The notes: generated from the letters alone by a model not told the origin. A stretch of DNA of 64,000 bases from Deltaproteobacteria bacterium (GCA_021780495.1 JAJXYO010000027.1:114507-178506); one strand, 5' to 3'; counted from the first letter of the stretch, positions 35,349 to 44,414 are shown. Program-made: numbers and translations.

Positions 35349-36890
35349 TCAGACTGCAACCGGGGTGAACATGCTACTCATCATTCCATGCAACATATCG
35401 CCTAATTGAGCGAACTGCGGAGACATCTGCCTTCCCCTCTCGATGACTTCACACGCTTCATCTTTCCGGCTGTTTTCGATCAGTAGCAGTGCCAGATCAT
35501 AGTAGGGGTCCATAAAGTGCTCGTCCGTCAGCTCGACCGCTCTATACAAGTACCGTATGCCTTCGTCTACGTGGCCAAGTCTGCTGAGAGACAAGCCCAT
35601 GCCCTTGTTGGCATAGACACTGTGCGGGTCGAGGTTCAGCACCGCTTCACTGGCCTTTCGGGCGGCGCTGTAATTGCCCAACATGAAGTTCACATAGCCA
35701 TGGTAATTGAGCAAATCGGTGTCGTGCGGTGCGGTTTCGAGGGCTTTTGAGATGGCCAGCTCGGCCAGTTGCAGTTCGCCTTTGTGGGCAAACTTTTTAC
35801 CAAGTCCGGCCAGTGATCGTTCATCGATATCGTGCAATTTATCGCTTGCCTTGCGCATCCCGACGTTATAGGAGCAGTATCTGTTTTCCGAGTGGATGTC
35901 GTTATTCATGGTGAGCCGTGTGTTTGGGCAGCCACCAAGACAGGTTTCGCCATATTTGCAGGTACCGCAGAGTCCGCCCAATTTCTCTTTGGTTATCCCC
36001 CTGCTCCAGCCGAACGTATCTTCACTGCTCCAGATGTCCGTCAGAGACCGGTCCCTGATATTGCCTTCAATGAACTGCCGGTCCCGTATGGAGGTACAGC
36101 CCAGGATGTCGCCATTATGCAGGATCCCGAAGCTGCGTTTCCCGGCGGTACACCCTTGCCATAACAGCGGCTGTTCCGAACGGTAGGCCTTGCTCCTCAC
36201 CTGCACTTCCCGGGAGTTGTAATAGCCGATGCAATCGGCGGGATAGATGCTGAGTCTGGGGTCATTCACACTCTCAAAGGTAAAATCTATGATCTCGTCT
36301 ACCTGTTCCGGCGAGATCAGCAGGTGATTGTTCTCGGCGAAGTTGCCCATGGGCAGACCGATTTGGAGTTGCCAGACAGTTACACCTTTGTCCAGCAGGA
36401 TCTCTCGTAATGCCGGCAATTCACGTATATTGCTTTTGTTGATGGTAGTTATGATCCCGGCCGTAATATTTTTCTTTCCGGCGAGATCGAGAGCCGCCAT
36501 GATTCTGTCGAACGATCCCTCTTTGCGCATAAAATCATGGGTTTCACGAATGCCATCAAGGCTGATGGCAAAGGTGCCGATGCCGCTCTCAGCCGCCTTG
36601 TCCAGGATCTCTTCCGTGATATACCACCCATTGGTGATGATGTTCGGGACCACCTTGTTCTGCCTGAGCCTTGCGGCAATCAGATGCCAGTCTTTCCTGG
36701 TCAGTGGTTCTCCGCCGGAAAGTGTGATCCACTTTAGCCCCAGCCTGCCTATGTCATCACAGAGACGGAGAGCTTCTTCGGTAGTCAGTTCGTCCGGCAA
36801 CGCACCTTCACAGCTTGATCCGCAATGCTTGCATCTTAGATTGCACCCCATGGTTATTTCCCACACGGCTGTTACTGGTTTATATTTCAT
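35349..36890 (-). CDS. radical SAM/SPASM enzyme with C-terminal TPR, putative YG-motif peptide maturase
   Basis: 513 residues from the ATG at 36890 (AAGGGG upstream); the frame continues upstream to 37046 but this is not homologous. The N-terminus MKYKPVTAVWEITMGCNLRC holds the radical SAM cluster CxxxCxxC at Cys16, Cys20 and Cys23, and LSGGEPL follows. A SPASM region at ~260-390 has the Cys ladder GCTAGKRSFGILHNGDILGC, then GLCGTCKYGETCLGGCPNTR, for auxiliary Fe-S clusters. Residues ~395-505 form TPR repeats (AELAISKALETAPHDTDLLN; AARKASEAVLNLDPHSVYAN). It lies directly downstream of the YG-repeat protein, separated by a hairpin. RiPP maturases of this class modify neighbouring precursors; the TPR may hold the long substrate. 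Splicease chemistry on XYG sites is inferred. Confidence 0.88.
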   Translation of the reverse strand: MKYKPVTAVWEITMGCNLRCKHCGSSCEGALPDELTTEEALRLCDDIGRLGLKWITLSGGEPLTRKDWHLIAARLRQNKVVPNIITNGWYITEEILDKAAESGIGTFAISLDGIRETHDFMRKEGSFDRIMAALDLAGKKNITAGIITTINKSNIRELPALREILLDKGVTVWQLQIGLPMGNFAENNHLLISPEQVDEIIDFTFESVNDPRLSIYPADCIGYYNSREVQVRSKAYRSEQPLLWQGCTAGKRSFGILHNGDILGCTSIRDRQFIEGNIRDRSLTDIWSSEDTFGWSRGITKEKLGGLCGTCKYGETCLGGCPNTRLTMNNDIHSENRYCSYNVGMRKASDKLHDIDERSLAGLGKKFAHKGELQLAELAISKALETAPHDTDLLNYHGYVNFMLGNYSAARKASEAVLNLDPHSVYANKGMGLSLSRLGHVDEGIRYLYRAVELTDEHFMDPYYDLALLLIENSRKDEACEVIERGRQMSPQFAQLGDMLHGMMSSMFTPVAV

Positions 36891-36972
36891 GTAAAGTTTT
36901 CCCCTTCCGCGGTATGAGTCTCTACCTCTACAAAAGCTGGATGCTGCGAGCGAACCGGGTGAGATACAAAAC

Positions 36973-37000
36973 GGGAACACCTCCATCAGGAAGTGTCCCC
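36973..37000 (-). terminator. hairpin between YG-repeat precursor and radical SAM gene
   Basis: On the minus strand, arms 37000-36989 and 36984-36973 pair over 12 bp (two G-U) with a 4-base loop and GTTTTG behind, 14 bases after the precursor stop. It probably acts as a leaky terminator so that precursor mRNA exceeds maturase mRNA, as also seen at 57639-57664. Confidence 0.6.
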
Positions 37001-37014
37001 GGAACGCAGAGCAG

Positions 37015-38082
37015 TTAGTTCTCTCTCGGTTCAGCCGGTACTCCATACTTCAGCAGACAATTTTCGTGTTCCTCAGCGGCGACGGGAAAGCCGTATTTGA
37101 CAACACAGCTTTCCGCATCCTTGGCAATACCGGTCGGTATCCCATATTTGACCAGACAACTCTCACCATCGCCAGCCTCCCTGACATGTACCGGCATGCC
37201 GTATTTCACCAGGCAGTTATCATGGGCCTCCGCCATGAGGCCAGGTATGCCGTATTTGAGGATACAGTTTTCCTGATCTTCCATGATTTCAACCGGGCAG
37301 CCATATTTTACCAAGCAGTTTTCCGCGTCTTCCTCGGCATGAATAGGAAAACCGTACTTCATAACCGGGACACCATACTTCAGCACACAACTGTCCTTAT
37401 CTAGCGCGCCTTGAACCGGAACGCCGTATTTCATAACAGGAATGCCGTACTTCACATGCGGCATGCCGTATTTCACATGACAATCATCGGCGTGCTCCGC
37501 GAGATGAACAGGAAATCCATACTTCAGCACACACTCTGCATCAGTTTTTGCTACTCCAAGTGGAGTGCCGTATGCCAGTAAACATTTTTCGTCATGATGC
37601 ACAACGCGAAGCGGGAATCCATAGGGCATTGCGGCAACTGAAGTGCCGCATTTTGTAGGCGCCATATACAGCGCCGAGCTGGGAGAGACGGGCCGCCACA
37701 GATTTTGCGCAGATACTCCGGCAACAAACCTGCCGCAGCCGATGGTATCTTCCAGATCCTGTTCAACAGTTTTTTGGGCGGCCTTGATCGTCAAGGCAAA
37801 TACTCTTTTATCTACGACGTTGTTGGGTTGCGTTGGCCTTATTTTTTGGAATTTGAGAAAGGATTGATCTTCCTTGACTGCAACAAAGACATACACAAAC
37901 TCCGATGAACTGCCGCTCATTGCAGAAGACGCTACCTCGTGCCGGACATCCAGCAAGTTAATACAGTCAGGCATATGTGACAGAACCCATCTGAACCCGG
38001 TTGACGCGGATTGAGAAGAATCAAGCCTGACTTCAAAAAACCCTCCAACAGTTGCAGCAATGTTGCCCATGGTACCTTCCAT
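37015..38082 (-). CDS. chagasin-like (I42) domain fused to 14 YGxP motifs; putative RiPP precursor protein
   Basis: 355 residues, with AGGAGG upstream of the ATG at 38082 and no signal peptide. Residues ~8-105 resemble the chagasin/inhibitor I42 fold: GGFFEVRLDSSQSASTGFRW (Ser25-Trp32, matching the NPTTGYxW loop), then SSSEFVYVFVAVKEDQSFLK and a RPT loop like the RPW loop. From ~150 onward come 14 Tyr-Gly-x-Pro motifs, 12 of them preceded by Lys: CVLKYGFPV, CHVKYGMPHVKYGIPVMKYG, CLVKYGCPV, CILKYGIPG, CLVKYGMPV and others. Most are preceded by Cys and separated by acidic spacers (HAEEDAEN, EIMEDQEN). Multicore precursors look like this, and XYG is the recognition motif of radical SAM spliceases that excise tyramine and leave alpha-keto-beta-amino acids. 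The maturase gene follows. Modification is inferred. Confidence 0.85.
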   Translation of the reverse strand: MEGTMGNIAATVGGFFEVRLDSSQSASTGFRWVLSHMPDCINLLDVRHEVASSAMSGSSSEFVYVFVAVKEDQSFLKFQKIRPTQPNNVVDKRVFALTIKAAQKTVEQDLEDTIGCGRFVAGVSAQNLWRPVSPSSALYMAPTKCGTSVAAMPYGFPLRVVHHDEKCLLAYGTPLGVAKTDAECVLKYGFPVHLAEHADDCHVKYGMPHVKYGIPVMKYGVPVQGALDKDSCVLKYGVPVMKYGFPIHAEEDAENCLVKYGCPVEIMEDQENCILKYGIPGLMAEAHDNCLVKYGMPVHVREAGDGESCLVKYGIPTGIAKDAESCVVKYGFPVAAEEHENCLLKYGVPAEPREN

Positions 38083-38305
38083 AACTTATTCCTCCTTTTA
38101 TTTTTTGTAGCCCGCCGGAGATCTGAAATCCATCCGACACCCGATACTGATCCACCTCGACCTAGGTACCCACTTAACAGCACCTTCCATTTTGACACCG
38201 GACTGGACACTGATCCTGCGAACTCTCCTTCCCCTGCTCATCATCGCAACGCCAGCGGCATCACGACCTCCTGCGGGCACGTTTATCTGTCGGGTTGCCC
38301 ATACT

Positions 38306-40042
38306 CTACCTGCGCGCTGCCTCCAGCGAACCGAGCTGTTTCCGGAGCGTTGTCCCATACACCCTGTCAAAATCGGCCAGTTTTCCTTCATAGCGCCACT
38401 GGGCACCGGCCTTGGCGTTCAAGGTGATAAAGCTGCTGCATGGTTCGCCGGGCCGGGCGCTGCCCAATGTTTCCCCCCGGCACTGGCTGACAACCCTGGT
38501 TGCCGGCGCCGCCTGCCAGAGGGATTGGCCGGGCAGGAAGCTGTACTCCAGGCTCGCCCGCGCCAAACGTACCACTTCGGGGTAGCTCAGGTGGTACTGG
38601 CCGACGGCGTAGAGCCACTCGCTGGTGAAATCCGTATGGGAAACCCCCTCGTCGTCCGTCGAGAAGGCCACCGCCACGCCGTACTTCCGGAAATATTGCT
38701 CAAAGGGATGGTCAGCGCCCGAGACCCCCAGGATCTGGGCATTACTGGCCATGGGGACTTCCACCAGGGTGTTGTTCCGTTTCATCAGCGCCGCCAGCGC
38801 TGCCTGGTCGCTAGCGTTGAGATAGGCAAAGGACACGGCATGCCCTATCCGCTTTGCCCCGGCCTGGATCGAAGCGCTGATATGGTCCAGCAGCGCCGGA
38901 TTGCTGCTGCCCACGAAACAGGGGGTGAGCTCGCCAGCATGCAGGGCGATGTTGACCCGAGGAAAGCGGGTATGGAAGTAGCTGAAGAACTGCATCTGCG
39001 GTGAAAAGCTTTGCATCGAAACGGGCGAGTCTTCAGCGCTGAGCAGGTTCACCCCCACCACCCGCGGTTCCCTGTCCGCCAGCATGCTGTACAAGGCCAC
39101 CTGGGTGAATATTTTCGGCAGGTCGGGGTTCCCGTCTGGCAAGGCCGCATTCCGGTTTACGGCAGCCTGGAAGTTGAAAGCAACCTCGCAGGCCGGGTCC
39201 GGGGCGGCGCTGCCGCAGCCGAGGAAGGAGCGTACCCCGTTCACGTAGGACACGGCATCAGCCTGCGCCGCCTGCACGGCATCCTGCAACCCCGCTCCCA
39301 GCAGATACGCGAACATGGCCGGGTAATTGCCGCTCTGGGTGAAGGCGGCCGGGTCCGGATACCGCTGGCGCAACAGATCGGCCAGACGGCTGATTGCAGC
39401 GGATTGGAAGGAGGTCATGGTTTCCACATAGCTGACATTGTCGTCATGGGCCTGTTGCAGGAGTTTCGCCAGCATCGGCGCCATGTTGGGGGGATAACCG
39501 GACACCGCCCCGAAACGGCCGAAGGTCGCAAAGAACTGGTCATGACCGGCCTGGATCGAGCTGAACCCTGTTTCGTTGAAGCGGTACAGGGAAAGCGACT
39601 GCAGCAATCGTTGCCGTTCCCCGGCGCTGGCCTGCGTCAATGGTTTGAACCCGCCGGCGCAGACGCCGGGCGCTGTGGCCGGCTGGATCGTGTACATGGC
39701 CGGTACGGGCGCATCGGGCCCGAAGCAGTTCCCGTGTGCGCTGCCGAGGGCCAGGTACTCTTCCGGCATCACGCTCCCCGAAAGGTGGTTATGGAGGTCA
39801 GCCCCCTTGGGGAATTTCTTCAGGATGCCGGCCAGGTCGGGCCGCTTCGTTGTGATGTTGTCGATAACACCGAAATAGGCCTGCACGGCGCGGTTGTCCT
39901 GGCTGCAACCGATAACGGAAGACGATGGTAGCAGCTGCGCATCCCTGCCCGTTGGGCCAAGGTTCGCGCAGCCTTGAAGCAGAGCGAGTCCCAGAACGAA
40001 TGACGGAACGAATACACGGGATAGCATGCTGCTACGGATCAT
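38306..40042 (-). CDS. lipoprotein adenosine deaminase-like amidohydrolase
   Basis: 578 residues, with AGGAG six bases before the ATG at 40042. The signal peptide ends in the lipobox LALLQGC (Cys25), so the protein is membrane-anchored outside the cytoplasm. The deaminase barrel carries all zinc-site motifs: KGADLHNHLSGSVMPEEYL (HxH), IALHAGELTP (His and catalytic Glu), RIGHAVSFA (His) and FSTDDEGVSHTDF (Asp pair). It resembles secreted adenosine deaminases of the ADGF type, longer than cytosolic Add by an N-terminal insert. Expected reaction: adenosine to inosine, for extracellular purine salvage. It precedes the YG-repeat operon by 223 bases on the same strand; whether it belongs to it is unclear. 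Confidence 0.88.
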   Translation of the reverse strand: MIRSSMLSRVFVPSFVLGLALLQGCANLGPTGRDAQLLPSSSVIGCSQDNRAVQAYFGVIDNITTKRPDLAGILKKFPKGADLHNHLSGSVMPEEYLALGSAHGNCFGPDAPVPAMYTIQPATAPGVCAGGFKPLTQASAGERQRLLQSLSLYRFNETGFSSIQAGHDQFFATFGRFGAVSGYPPNMAPMLAKLLQQAHDDNVSYVETMTSFQSAAISRLADLLRQRYPDPAAFTQSGNYPAMFAYLLGAGLQDAVQAAQADAVSYVNGVRSFLGCGSAAPDPACEVAFNFQAAVNRNAALPDGNPDLPKIFTQVALYSMLADREPRVVGVNLLSAEDSPVSMQSFSPQMQFFSYFHTRFPRVNIALHAGELTPCFVGSSNPALLDHISASIQAGAKRIGHAVSFAYLNASDQAALAALMKRNNTLVEVPMASNAQILGVSGADHPFEQYFRKYGVAVAFSTDDEGVSHTDFTSEWLYAVGQYHLSYPEVVRLARASLEYSFLPGQSLWQAAPATRVVSQCRGETLGSARPGEPCSSFITLNAKAGAQWRYEGKLADFDRVYGTTLRKQLGSLEAARR

Positions 40043-40165
40043 AAATTTCTCCTGTATCCACGTAAGGCTGGTGGCCGCGCCGCATGCGTCAGCGCCCTTC
40101 GGCCACGCCCGAACCGTTGATGAGTATCGGACTCGTCAAGGGACCATCCACTTCCCCGGCAGCCG

Positions 40166-40645
40166 TTACGGCTTTTTTATCAAGAGTCCGTCTTCATTCG
40201 CTTTGTTGCCGCTGAAGGTTACGGAGTAGAAGAGTTCATTCGGGGCGGTTTTCTTGACCGTCAGAGTTTCAAGTGTGTCGCAAAATACGCCGCCGGTTTG
40301 CGAGGTCAGGGCAAAGACCGGTGTATCGGTATTGCCCGACTGATCGTTACCCTCCGCCGTACATGCGCGGCTACCGCCATAGGTCAAGCTGGCATGTTTT
40401 TCCCCAGACGTGATAACCAGATGCAGAGCGGTTGTTGCCCCGACGATTCCGCTCCATTCGCCATCAGAACCAGCGGAGAGCACCACTGCGGGATCCGGCG
40501 CTACGGCGCTCCCCGTATCCTTGACCTGGGGACCGGCCGAAGCTGTGCGGCTGTTGGTGTCACACACCGTTACCGTCGATAACAAGGCCGGGACGAGCGC
40601 CAGGAACACCAATCGCCTGATTGCTGTTTTGCCGACTACATTCAC
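40166..40645 (-). CDS. small secreted hypothetical protein
   Basis: About 159 residues if started at the GTG at 40645, which has GGGGG seven bases upstream; the longer frame to 40687 is less likely. The N-terminus VNVVGKTAIRRLVFLALVPA is a signal peptide. The mature part has four Cys residues and alternating strands (GEWSGIVGATTALHLVITSG, ASLTYGGSRACTAEGN, NELFYSVTFSGNKANEDGLL), suggesting a small beta-barrel with a disulfide. Family not recognised. Same strand as the adenosine deaminase, 123 bases upstream of it. Confidence 0.65.
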   Translation of the reverse strand: MNVVGKTAIRRLVFLALVPALLSTVTVCDTNSRTASAGPQVKDTGSAVAPDPAVVLSAGSDGEWSGIVGATTALHLVITSGEKHASLTYGGSRACTAEGNDQSGNTDTPVFALTSQTGGVFCDTLETLTVKKTAPNELFYSVTFSGNKANEDGLLIKKP

Positions 40646-41774
40646 GATGTATCCCCCCGCATCACCAGGCGTAATAGCTGTCAGCAACCGGCTGCGGCCG
40701 CGCAGACTGATTCCCGATCCCCTTGGTCACGACTGCTCCGCTGTCATTACAAACAGTTTCGTTGGGCTTTTACAGGTTGTATGCCAAACTGCTCATTATT
40801 ATTTTATTCAGTTATATCGACAGGTTGCGTAACAGACCCGACCACAGAGACCACGCATGCAGACGGGGCGTATTGATAAGTTTCTGATCGTTTTTACGCA
40901 GGCCCCTATGGGAGCTGCCCCGGAACGGCTGGCCAGAAAGTGGACAGAGCGGCGCAAACCCAGTCCTGGTGAGATTATGCCAACGTCCAGAATCTGACAG
41001 ATCGGGCGAACCCGTTATAGCATTGCTGAAGATTGCGAGATGGGTACTGGCGGGGAAGGCGCTGCCGGTTTCAGGATGCCGGCTCATGGCGAATGCTATC
41101 GGGGGTGGCACGCGGATAATGCGCTCTAGGTCGTGGTGGGCCGCTACTCGCTATGAAGGGTTGTGCACCGGCTGCAAACGACTGCTTCTGTAAAGGTTCT
41201 TTACACCGGGCGTATCATGTTGTTGTTATTGGGTTTATTCCGTTCGAGGTTCGCCCTGTAAAATAACTTGGCAGGTGCTCACCCTGGAAGCCGAGCGTGG
41301 CACGAATCGCTTGCCCCCGCTAACCAGCTGAAACTGCGCAGCTGTTGCGATAATCGGCCGGCGTGTGCAACTTTGGCACCATCTGTGTAAACACCCACCA
41401 CACAACTCCTGATACGATCCCATGGTTTCTGTATAGCGCAGTAGCGGCTGGTGAGCGGGATCCGGAGTTCATATTTCATTCGGGATGATGACGCCAGCTC
41501 CGTCCGGAAGCGGCAAAGAGATCGCTGAAGCGTGCGGTGTCTGCCGCTGATACCTCTGCCAGATCCTGCTCGTTCGAGATCGGCACTGACGGTTGGTTTT
41601 TTGATATTTCACCGGTTCTCGTCGGCCTGCTGTCGGATCGTCCCGCCATATGAAATCAAAGACACCACTATCGTTGCCCATTACGCAGTTATGTTACATC
41701 CCGCTTTGCCACAGCGGCGGCTACCTGTAACCGTTGGTATTGTACGTTCAAGTCCACAATAGCAAGGAATCTAC
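40646..41774. other. 1.1-kb intergenic region before the T6SS genes
   Basis: No frame shows a convincing start or family sequence on either strand. It may contain decayed DNA at the boundary between the adenosine deaminase region and the type VI cluster. No tRNA or insertion sequence ends were recognised. Confidence 0.45.
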
Positions 41775-42344
41775 ATGAATCACGTCATCAGAATGCTGCT
41801 CTATCTCTCGGTTGCCGTACTGCTTTCGGCATGTTCTTCGACACCGCTTGTCAAACAGCCCCCTGAATGGGGTTATGAGAAAGATGCCATCCAGCTGCAC
41901 GTGGTCAGCGATCCGCACCTGAACCTCTATCAGAAGCGCGCCCACTCGCTGATCGTATGCCTTTACCACCTGCGCGATCCCAATGGCTTTAACCAGCTGA
42001 TCGATGAAAAAGACGGTCTGCCCCGGCTGCTGGAATGCAACCGCTTTGATCCGAGCGTCACCTATTCCAGGAGACTGGTGATCCAGCCGCACCAGGAAAT
42101 AACCGAACTGCTGGACCGGACGGACGGTGCAAAATTCATCGGTATCGTGACGGGCTACTACGATCTGCAGAAAGAGAGCACGACCAGATCCTATCGTATC
42201 CCCATCACCGAGGTCAAAAGAGGTTCCGTGCTCGTGCAGAAGACAGCCAAACTGAACATTGAGCTGTACCTGGGGTCACAGGGCATCACGCAACCTGTCA
42301 CGCCGAACGTTACATCAAATATTCAAGCCAAGGACACGCAATGA
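41775..42344 (+). CDS. tssJ: type VI secretion lipoprotein TssJ
   Basis: 189 residues; signal and lipobox VLLSACSS (Cys near 20) anchor it in the outer membrane, where TssJ holds the TssL-TssM complex. The fold-typical segments IQLHVVSDPHLNLYQKRAHS and LIVCLYHLRDPNGFNQLIDE are present, as is the second half (FIGIVTGYYDLQKEST). AAGGA lies nine bases before the ATG. Its stop overlaps the tssK ATG by four bases, and it heads the tssJKLM operon. Confidence 0.94.
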   Translation: MNHVIRMLLYLSVAVLLSACSSTPLVKQPPEWGYEKDAIQLHVVSDPHLNLYQKRAHSLIVCLYHLRDPNGFNQLIDEKDGLPRLLECNRFDPSVTYSRRLVIQPHQEITELLDRTDGAKFIGIVTGYYDLQKESTTRSYRIPITEVKRGSVLVQKTAKLNIELYLGSQGITQPVTPNVTSNIQAKDTQ

Positions 42345-43729
42345 ACGCACAGCGGCCACTATTCTGGGACCAGGGCATCCTGCTGCAACCGCAGCACTTT
42401 CAGTTATTCGACCGGAGCTGTCAGGGGCTGCTCGCCCCCTATCAAAAATACCTGGAGCCGCATTTCTGGGGGGTCGGGGCAATGACGATCCAGAAAAGCG
42501 CACTCGGCACACGAACCTTCAACCTGCAGGCGGGTGAATTCCTGTTTCCCGACGGCAGCTTTGTGTCACTACCCGACAACGGCTGTATCGATACCCGCGC
42601 CTTCGATGAAGCCTGGGTGGAGGGCGGCAAGCCGTTCACCGTCTACCTGGGACTCAAAAAATGGCGCGAGACGGGAGAAAACGTCACCGTCCTGCCGACC
42701 CTTGAAACGGTTGCTGCCGTCTCCACCCGGTTTGTAACGACTACCGGCCACGAAGAGGTCAAGGACCTGCACGCCGGCGGCCCGGAGAGCCAGGTCAAAC
42801 GGCTGCGCTTCGTCCTGAAAATCTTCTGGGAGACCGAGCAGGATCAGCTGGGTGAGTATGAACTGATCCCCCTGGCCCAACTGGAGAGGTTCGGTGCTGA
42901 GATCCGACTCTCGGAGGACTTTATCCCCCCTTCCCTTTCCTGCTCATCAGCGCCAGCGCTCTACACGCTGATCAGGGAGATCCGCGACCAGATTACGTCC
43001 CGCAGCTACCAGCTGGAAGAGCACAAGAGCAAACGGGGCATCCAGACCGCCGAGTTCGGTTCCCGGGATATGGTCTACTTTCTGGCCCTCAGGTCGGTCA
43101 ATCGTTACGTCCCGCTGCTGTTCCACTACACCGAGACCGAGCAGGTCCACCCCTGGCATCTGTACGGCATCCTGCGGCAGCTGATCGGCGAACTGACCGC
43201 CTTTTCGGAGCGGGTCAGCGTCCTGGGTGAACTGCCGGACGGGAAGAAGATGCTGCCCGCCTACGACCACGGCAACCTGTGGGGCTGCTTTTCTGCTGCC
43301 CAGGACATGATTTCCCACCTGCTCGACGAGATCACCGCCGGCCCCGAATACGTCATCCGCCTGGCCTACGACGGGACCTTCTATGCAGCCGATCTCAAGC
43401 CGGCCATCTTTGAAGGGCGCAACCGCTTCTACCTGGCGGTAAAAACCGAAGCGGATCCCGCGACCGTGCTCCAGGCCCTGGAAGACATTGCCAAGCTGAG
43501 TTCCCGCGAGCATCTGGACATGCTGGTTTCCCGGTCGCTGCCCGGCATCGGCCTGCAGCACCTGCAGATCCCGCCCCAGGAACTCCCCCGCCGGTCAAAC
43601 ACACTCTATTTCGCGATCAACCACCACGACGACCAATGGACGGCGGTGGGCAAACAATACTGCCTGGCCCTGTACTGGAACAGCGCTCCGGCGGATATGG
43701 AAATTGAACTGATGGTAGTGGGGAGATAA
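42341..43729 (+). CDS. tssK: type VI secretion baseplate protein TssK
   Basis: 462 residues. TssK trimers link the baseplate to the TssJLM membrane complex. The N-terminus RPLFWDQGILLQPQHFQLFD is the family signature (WxxGxxLxPQHFQ), and the C-terminus includes GIGLQHLQIPPQELPRRSNT and YFAINHHDDQW, typical of the family. The length is normal. It overlaps tssJ by four bases and precedes tssL by three, so expression is coupled. Confidence 0.95.
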   Translation: MNAQRPLFWDQGILLQPQHFQLFDRSCQGLLAPYQKYLEPHFWGVGAMTIQKSALGTRTFNLQAGEFLFPDGSFVSLPDNGCIDTRAFDEAWVEGGKPFTVYLGLKKWRETGENVTVLPTLETVAAVSTRFVTTTGHEEVKDLHAGGPESQVKRLRFVLKIFWETEQDQLGEYELIPLAQLERFGAEIRLSEDFIPPSLSCSSAPALYTLIREIRDQITSRSYQLEEHKSKRGIQTAEFGSRDMVYFLALRSVNRYVPLLFHYTETEQVHPWHLYGILRQLIGELTAFSERVSVLGELPDGKKMLPAYDHGNLWGCFSAAQDMISHLLDEITAGPEYVIRLAYDGTFYAADLKPAIFEGRNRFYLAVKTEADPATVLQALEDIAKLSSREHLDMLVSRSLPGIGLQHLQIPPQELPRRSNTLYFAINHHDDQWTAVGKQYCLALYWNSAPADMEIELMVVGR

Positions 43730-43732
43730 CAC

Positions 43733-44413
43733 ATGCACTTGAGCGACTGTTTTATGGATGTCATGGCCTACGTTACCTATTTGTTGAAATCGGTGGAAAC
43801 GAAACAACCACCCTACGAGGAGGTCAAAAACGACATCCGCAGACTGCTGGCGGACAGTGAAGGCTCCGTGGCCCGGGGAGTTGTCCAGCGCGACGACTAT
43901 GACCAGGCGCGCTTTGCACTCTGCGCCTGGGTCGATGAGGCCATTCTCAGCTCCTGCTGGCAGCATAAAAACCGCTGGCTGAACGATCAGCTGCAGCGCC
44001 TCCATTACAACACCACCGATGCCGGGGAGGAATTTTTTCAACGCCTGGCCAATATCGGCCTGCACCAGCGGGATGTGCGCGAGGTCTACTATCTCTGCCT
44101 GGCCCTCGGATTTACCGGCCGCTATTGCCATCCCGGTGATGAATACAACCTGGAGCAGATCAAGACCTCCAACCTCAAGCTCCTTCTGGGCAGCTCGGTC
44201 GGCATCCCTTCGCTGGAGCGGGCGGACCTGTTTCCCGAAGCCTATCCCAGCGGTGCCGTGGAATTGGGCAAGCAGAAGATGCGGGCGGGTTCGCGGCTGG
44301 TGGCGGCCATCTGTCTGGCCGCCCCGCTGGTGCTGTTCTGCATCCTGTACCTGATTTATCACTTCACCTTGAGCGGGATCAGCGAAAACTTTCTAAGGAC
44401 GGTGACCAACTGA
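43733..44413 (+). CDS. tssL: type VI secretion protein TssL (DotU/IcmH family)
   Basis: 226 residues. The cytoplasmic DotU domain contains ALCAWVDEAILSS, LQRLHYNTTDAGEEFFQRL and VYYLCLALGFTGRY, followed by a single C-terminal membrane helix (LVAAICLAAPLVLFCILYLI). There is no peptidoglycan-binding OmpA extension, as in many short TssL. It anchors the membrane complex with TssM and TssJ. The stop is one base before the tssM ATG. Confidence 0.95.
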   Translation: MHLSDCFMDVMAYVTYLLKSVETKQPPYEEVKNDIRRLLADSEGSVARGVVQRDDYDQARFALCAWVDEAILSSCWQHKNRWLNDQLQRLHYNTTDAGEEFFQRLANIGLHQRDVREVYYLCLALGFTGRYCHPGDEYNLEQIKTSNLKLLLGSSVGIPSLERADLFPEAYPSGAVELGKQKMRAGSRLVAAICLAAPLVLFCILYLIYHFTLSGISENFLRTVTN

Positions 44414-44414
44414 G

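Noticed and set aside
36900..37046. N-terminal extension of the radical SAM frame
   Set aside because: The region contains the intercistronic hairpin and the end of the precursor gene, and the translated extension is unlike any radical SAM N-terminus.
37015..37560. YG-repeat region as a CRISPR-like or DNA-level repeat array
   Set aside because: The repeats are conserved at the protein level with variable spacers and synonymous changes, so they are coding repeats.
41296..41313. TGGCACGAATCGCTTGC resembling a sigma-54 promoter upstream of tssJ
   Set aside because: GG and GC are 12 rather than 10 bases apart, and it lies almost 480 bases before tssJ.
40812..41681. Several short frames on both strands before the T6SS genes
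   Set aside because: Amino-acid composition is that of random translation and no start signals were seen; I checked for transposase or tRNA remnants and saw none.
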